Below are positions 63,941-64,000 of a stretch of DNA of 64,000 bases, in pieces. The notes beneath the pieces were generated by a model, which was not told where the DNA came from, searched no databases, and saw only the letters and a list, made by a program, of their open reading frames with translations. This DNA is from Cryobacterium melibiosiphilum (lineage in GTDB: Bacteria > Actinomycetota > Actinomycetes > Actinomycetales > Microbacteriaceae), in contig NZ_QZVS01000085.1 of NCBI RefSeq assembly GCF_003602235.1, forward strand, positions 54,196 to 118,195, in the 5' to 3' direction. Every line of letters begins with the position of its first letter. Positions within the stretch are counted from its first letter, which is position 1. Both the position numbers and the translations under genes were made by a program.

Positions 63941-64000
63941 CGCTTCCCACCCGCCACGTGCCGGGCCGACCGCACCCGATCGTCGCCGCCCGGCCCGCCT
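63937..64000 (-). CDS. 3' end of an upstream pilus gene, partial
   Basis: The TGA at 63939-63937 overlaps the TadC-like GTG (GTGA). The last 20 codons read GGPGGDDRVRSARHVAGGKR. In such clusters TadB precedes TadC, so this is probably its end. Too short to confirm. Confidence 0.35.
   Translation of the reverse strand, partial: GGPGGDDRVRSARHVAGGKR

Overview
The window is high-GC actinobacterial DNA, most likely Microbacteriaceae: actinobacterial signal peptides and lipoproteins, a WhiB protein, a topA-tmk cluster with a Lys/Ala-rich TopA tail, and a Tad/Flp-like pilus locus (DUF4244, TadE, Rv3654c-like). The family is inferred; no marker gene was compared. About 1-46.95 kb is the right-hand part of a prophage with a long non-contractile tail (HK97-type head). 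It ends at a tRNA-Thr(CGT) gene on the minus strand at 46951-47023. The left end, with the expected integrase and repressor, lies outside the window.

Prophage layout, nearly all plus strand with ATGA/GTGA overlaps. 1-9.3 kb is recombination and replication: RecE-like nuclease, RecT-like annealing candidate, HNH nuclease, replication initiator with an internal repeat cluster (possible origin), helicase-loader-like protein, SSB, WhiB, an HNH cassette, and a large SNF2-like helicase/DNA methyltransferase fusion. 9.3-17.7 kb holds a small minus-strand ribbon-helix-helix pair, then a long train of small accessory proteins, many Cys-rich, and an RtcB RNA ligase. 17.8-18.9 kb is a tRNA/tRNA-like cluster after a strong terminator. 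18.9-25.1 kb holds more small genes, a minus-strand PASTA lipoprotein and two HNH nucleases. 25.2-44.8 kb is the late operon: terminase, portal, protease, capsid, head-tail connectors, major tail protein, frameshifted tail chaperones, tape measure, tail tip proteins, M23 endolysin, holin candidate and an SGNH-domain tail fibre. 44.8-46.8 kb holds a membrane-anchored SGNH hydrolase, another HNH cassette and a small HTH gene before the tRNA.

The host part (47-64 kb) has a TetR regulator, a TAP-like alpha/beta hydrolase lipoprotein, holB, a phosphotransferase, secreted Ser/Asp-rich proteins with a shared upstream palindrome, an OmpR-type two-component system, tmk, topA and a Tad-like pilus cluster read toward the window from the right edge.

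The most unusual observation is a leader of about 75-90 nt found in front of three HNH genes of different types (6.0, 23.7 and 45.8 kb). Each copy has a TAGAAT box, two hairpins and a GGAGGG ribosome-binding site held in the second hairpin. Spacing is fixed, and both stems change by compensating substitutions in the third copy. At two of these cassettes, and at the ribbon-helix-helix pair, the neighbouring gene has a second, synonymously diverged copy of its end on the far side of the insert. This suggests cassettes that insert into a gene terminus while supplying a replacement terminus.
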